Below are positions 4,785 through 6,129 of a stretch of 6,129 nt of DNA, piece by piece. Positions within the stretch are counted from its first letter, which is position 1. Each line of letters starts with the position of its first letter. Source of the stretch: Pseudomonadota bacterium (GTDB lineage Bacteria > Myxococcota > Polyangia > GCA-2747355 > JACKDQ01); assembly GCA_030591195.1 (NCBI GenBank), contig JAUVBO010000201.1, positions 1-6,129 of the forward strand. Direction: 5' to 3'. The notes under the pieces are model-generated. The model was not told where the DNA came from and ran no database searches. It was given only the letters and a program-made list of their open reading frames with translations. Made by a program: the position numbers and the translations under genes.

Positions 4785-6129
4785 CAACGGCAGTCGGACG
4801 ACCAAGGGGGCCAAGGCCTCGACGACGAAGTCGACCAAGGCTCGAGCCGCCAAGAAGGCCAAGACGAGCAAGGCTGCTAGCAAGGCGAAGGCGACCAAGG
4901 TGAGTTCTTCGAAGGCGCGAGCGGCCAAGCCGGCCCGTACGACCAAGGCGCCGACGACGAAGTCGAGCGCCAGCAAGTCGAACGCCAGGGCCAAGGCCCC
5001 GACGGCCAAGCCGGACCGTACGACCAAGGCGCCGACGATGAAGTCGAGCGCCAAGGCCCAGGCTGCGCCGACCAAGTCGAGCGCCAAGGCCAAGGCTGCG
5101 CCGACCAAGTCGAGCGCCAAGGCCCAGGCGCCAGCCAAGGCGGCGACGACGAAGGCCAAGGCAGCGCCGACCAAGGTCCCGACGACCAAGGCGACGACCA
5201 AGGCGACGACCAAGGCGACGACCAACAAGGCGGCGGCGAAGAAGGGTCGCGGGGCCCGGGGCAAGACCGGCGAGGTGTCGCTGACCAGCGCGAGCCCACG
5301 GCCGGCGATCGAGGAGGCCGCTGCCCGGCTGGAGGCGATGCACGCGTCGACCCCCGGATCCAACGGTGCCCGCAAGCCGGGCTCGAATGGTGTCGGCCGG
5401 AGTCAGGCGAAGACGAGCGACCAGAAGACGCTGATCGCCAGGGGCAAAGCGAAGGGCTTCCTCACCTTTGACGAGCTCAACGACAACATGCCCGAGACCA
5501 TCACGTCGGCCGAGCAGATCGAGGATTGGCTGGCGGCGCTGACTGATCAGGGCATCGTCGTCGTCGAATCGGCCAGTCAGGTCAAGGCCGCCAAGCCGGC
5601 GAAGACGGCGAAGGAGAAGGAGGACGAGGAGGACGCCCTCTACTCGAAGACCAACGACCCGGTGCGGATGTACCTGCGGAAGATGGGGTCGGTCTCTCTG
5701 CTGACGCGCGAGGGCGAGGTCGAGATCGCCAAGCGGATCGAGGAGGGCGAGCGGCGTGTGCTGCAGGTGGTCCTCAGCTCGCCGATCGCCGTGCAGGAGA
5801 TCGCGCGCATCGGCGAAGGGCTGAAGAAGGGCAAGGTCCGGGTCAAGGACGTGGTCCGCGACTTCGACGAGGAGGACGAGGACTTCGACGAAGGGTGGCA
5901 CAGCGACCGGGTGATCAAGACCATCGAGAAGGTCAGGCGCCTCGATCGCGAAAACGCCAGGTATCAGGAAAAGCTCGGCGACCGGCGCGCCAGCGATACG
6001 CGCCGCAAGAAGATCCAGGCTCTGGTCGACAAGAACAAGACCGAGATGTTCGACCTGCTGAGCGAGCTGCGGATCAACAAGAAGCAGATCGATCGGATCG
6101 TTCAGCGGCTCAAGGGCCTCGTCGCCCGG
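4771..6129 (+). CDS. rpoD: Primary RNA polymerase sigma factor (sigma-70/RpoD) with a basic repeat-rich N-terminal extension, 3'-truncated by window edge
   Basis: The housekeeping sigma factor directs RNA polymerase to most promoters. The frame is open for 453 codons from the ATG at 4771 to the window end. Residues 1 to about 165 are low-complexity Lys/Ala/Thr/Ser/Pro; the first 170 residues contain 38 Lys and 9 Arg but only three acidic residues and no aromatics, like a histone H1 or AlgP tail. A linker (about 166-215) follows. Region 1.1 is at about 216-267 (LIARGKAKGFLTFDELND, then SAEQIEDWLAALTDQGI), closely matching E. coli sigma-70. After a Lys/Glu linker, region 1.2 begins at 291 (NDPVRMYLRKMGSVSLLTREGEVEIAKRIEEGE). 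The non-conserved region follows from about 326, with an acidic patch DFDEEDEDFDEG (364-375). Regions 2-4 lie outside the window. Lysine is encoded almost only by AAG, as expected in a GC-rich genome. The extension is in frame with, and contiguous to, the sigma domains, and the gene overlaps dnaG by 14 bp. Basic extensions on primary sigma factors are known in actinobacteria (for example M. tuberculosis SigA); the role here is unknown. Confidence 0.95.
   Translation, partial: MKRADNGSRTTKGAKASTTKSTKARAAKKAKTSKAASKAKATKVSSSKARAAKPARTTKAPTTKSSASKSNARAKAPTAKPDRTTKAPTMKSSAKAQAAPTKSSAKAKAAPTKSSAKAQAPAKAATTKAKAAPTKVPTTKATTKATTKATTNKAAAKKGRGARGKTGEVSLTSASPRPAIEEAAARLEAMHASTPGSNGARKPGSNGVGRSQAKTSDQKTLIARGKAKGFLTFDELNDNMPETITSAEQIEDWLAALTDQGIVVVESASQVKAAKPAKTAKEKEDEEDALYSKTNDPVRMYLRKMGSVSLLTREGEVEIAKRIEEGERRVLQVVLSSPIAVQEIARIGEGLKKGKVRVKDVVRDFDEEDEDFDEGWHSDRVIKTIEKVRRLDRENARYQEKLGDRRASDTRRKKIQALVDKNKTEMFDLLSELRINKKQIDRIVQRLKGLVAR
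4924..5052 (+). repeat. 48-bp direct repeat, two copies, within rpoD
   Basis: Copies at 4924-4971 and 5005-5052 are offset by 81 bp and differ at two bases. They encode AKPARTTKAPTTKSSA and AKPDRTTKAPTMKSSA in the basic tail. The near identity at DNA level, including wobble positions, points to recent duplication. Confidence 0.85.
5041..5133 (+). repeat. 33-bp tandem repeat, nearly three copies, within rpoD
   Basis: Units start at 5041, 5074 and 5107. The first two differ at one base, and the third matches for about 23 bp before diverging. The peptide unit is KSSAKAQAAPT or KSSAKAKAAPT. The first unit shares its beginning with the end of the second 48-bp repeat copy. Confidence 0.87.
5179..5226 (+). 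repeat. 12-bp tandem repeat (TTKA)n within rpoD
   Basis: The unit ACGACCAAGGCG is repeated three times from 5182, followed by a partial fourth copy that ends in AAC instead of AAG. It encodes TTKATTKATTKATTN. Such short perfect units are prone to slippage in multiples of four residues without breaking the frame. Confidence 0.87.

Noticed and set aside
5041..5226. Short regular repeats as a CRISPR-like array
   Set aside because: The units are directly tandem without unique spacers and keep the reading frame of rpoD, so they are coding repeats.
4428..5901. Long minus-strand open frames (315 and 413 residues) opposite dnaG and rpoD
   Set aside because: They are low-complexity mirror images of the repetitive, GC-rich rpoD tail and sigma domains. 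They show no family motif, while the plus frame gives a clear sigma factor.

Overview
The window is GC-rich and almost fully coding. It reads as a piece of a Gram-negative chromosome. A LolA-type periplasmic lipoprotein carrier rules in an outer membrane. The dnaG-rpoD pair, and a primary sigma factor with a proteobacterial-style region 1.1, suggest a deltaproteobacterium in the broad sense (Myxococcota, Desulfobacterota or a related phylum). That placement is inferred from gene content and protein style, not from a database search.

Left part (1-1720): the 3' end of birA (biotin-protein ligase/biotin repressor) is read rightwards, and its start lies outside the window. It converges on a leftward gene for a membrane-anchored polysaccharide deacetylase of the NodB/CE4 family. 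The two genes overlap tail to tail by 32 bp, so there is no room for a terminator between them.

Middle part (1721-2693): a short divergent gap leads to a two-gene rightward unit. It encodes a free-standing acyl carrier protein and, overlapping it by 4 bp, a secreted LolA-like protein. This pair is typical of aryl-polyene-like lipid/polyketide clusters, but no other genes of such a cluster are visible.

Right part (2694-6129): a 267-bp intergenic region carries the best promoter in the window (TTGACA, 16 bp, TACCAT). Upstream of it are a perfect 12-bp palindrome and an 11-bp-phased direct repeat. Then come dnaG (primase) and rpoD (primary sigma factor), which overlap by 14 bp. This is the replication/transcription part of the macromolecular synthesis operon; rpsU is not immediately upstream.

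The most unusual item is the sigma factor. Before its region 1.1 it carries about 215 extra residues. The first ~165 are a histone-H1-like, Lys/Ala/Thr/Ser/Pro-rich basic tail built from internal DNA repeats. Conserved regions 2-4 lie beyond the right edge. I found no RNA genes, mobile elements or CRISPR arrays, and no evidence of a wholly new system.
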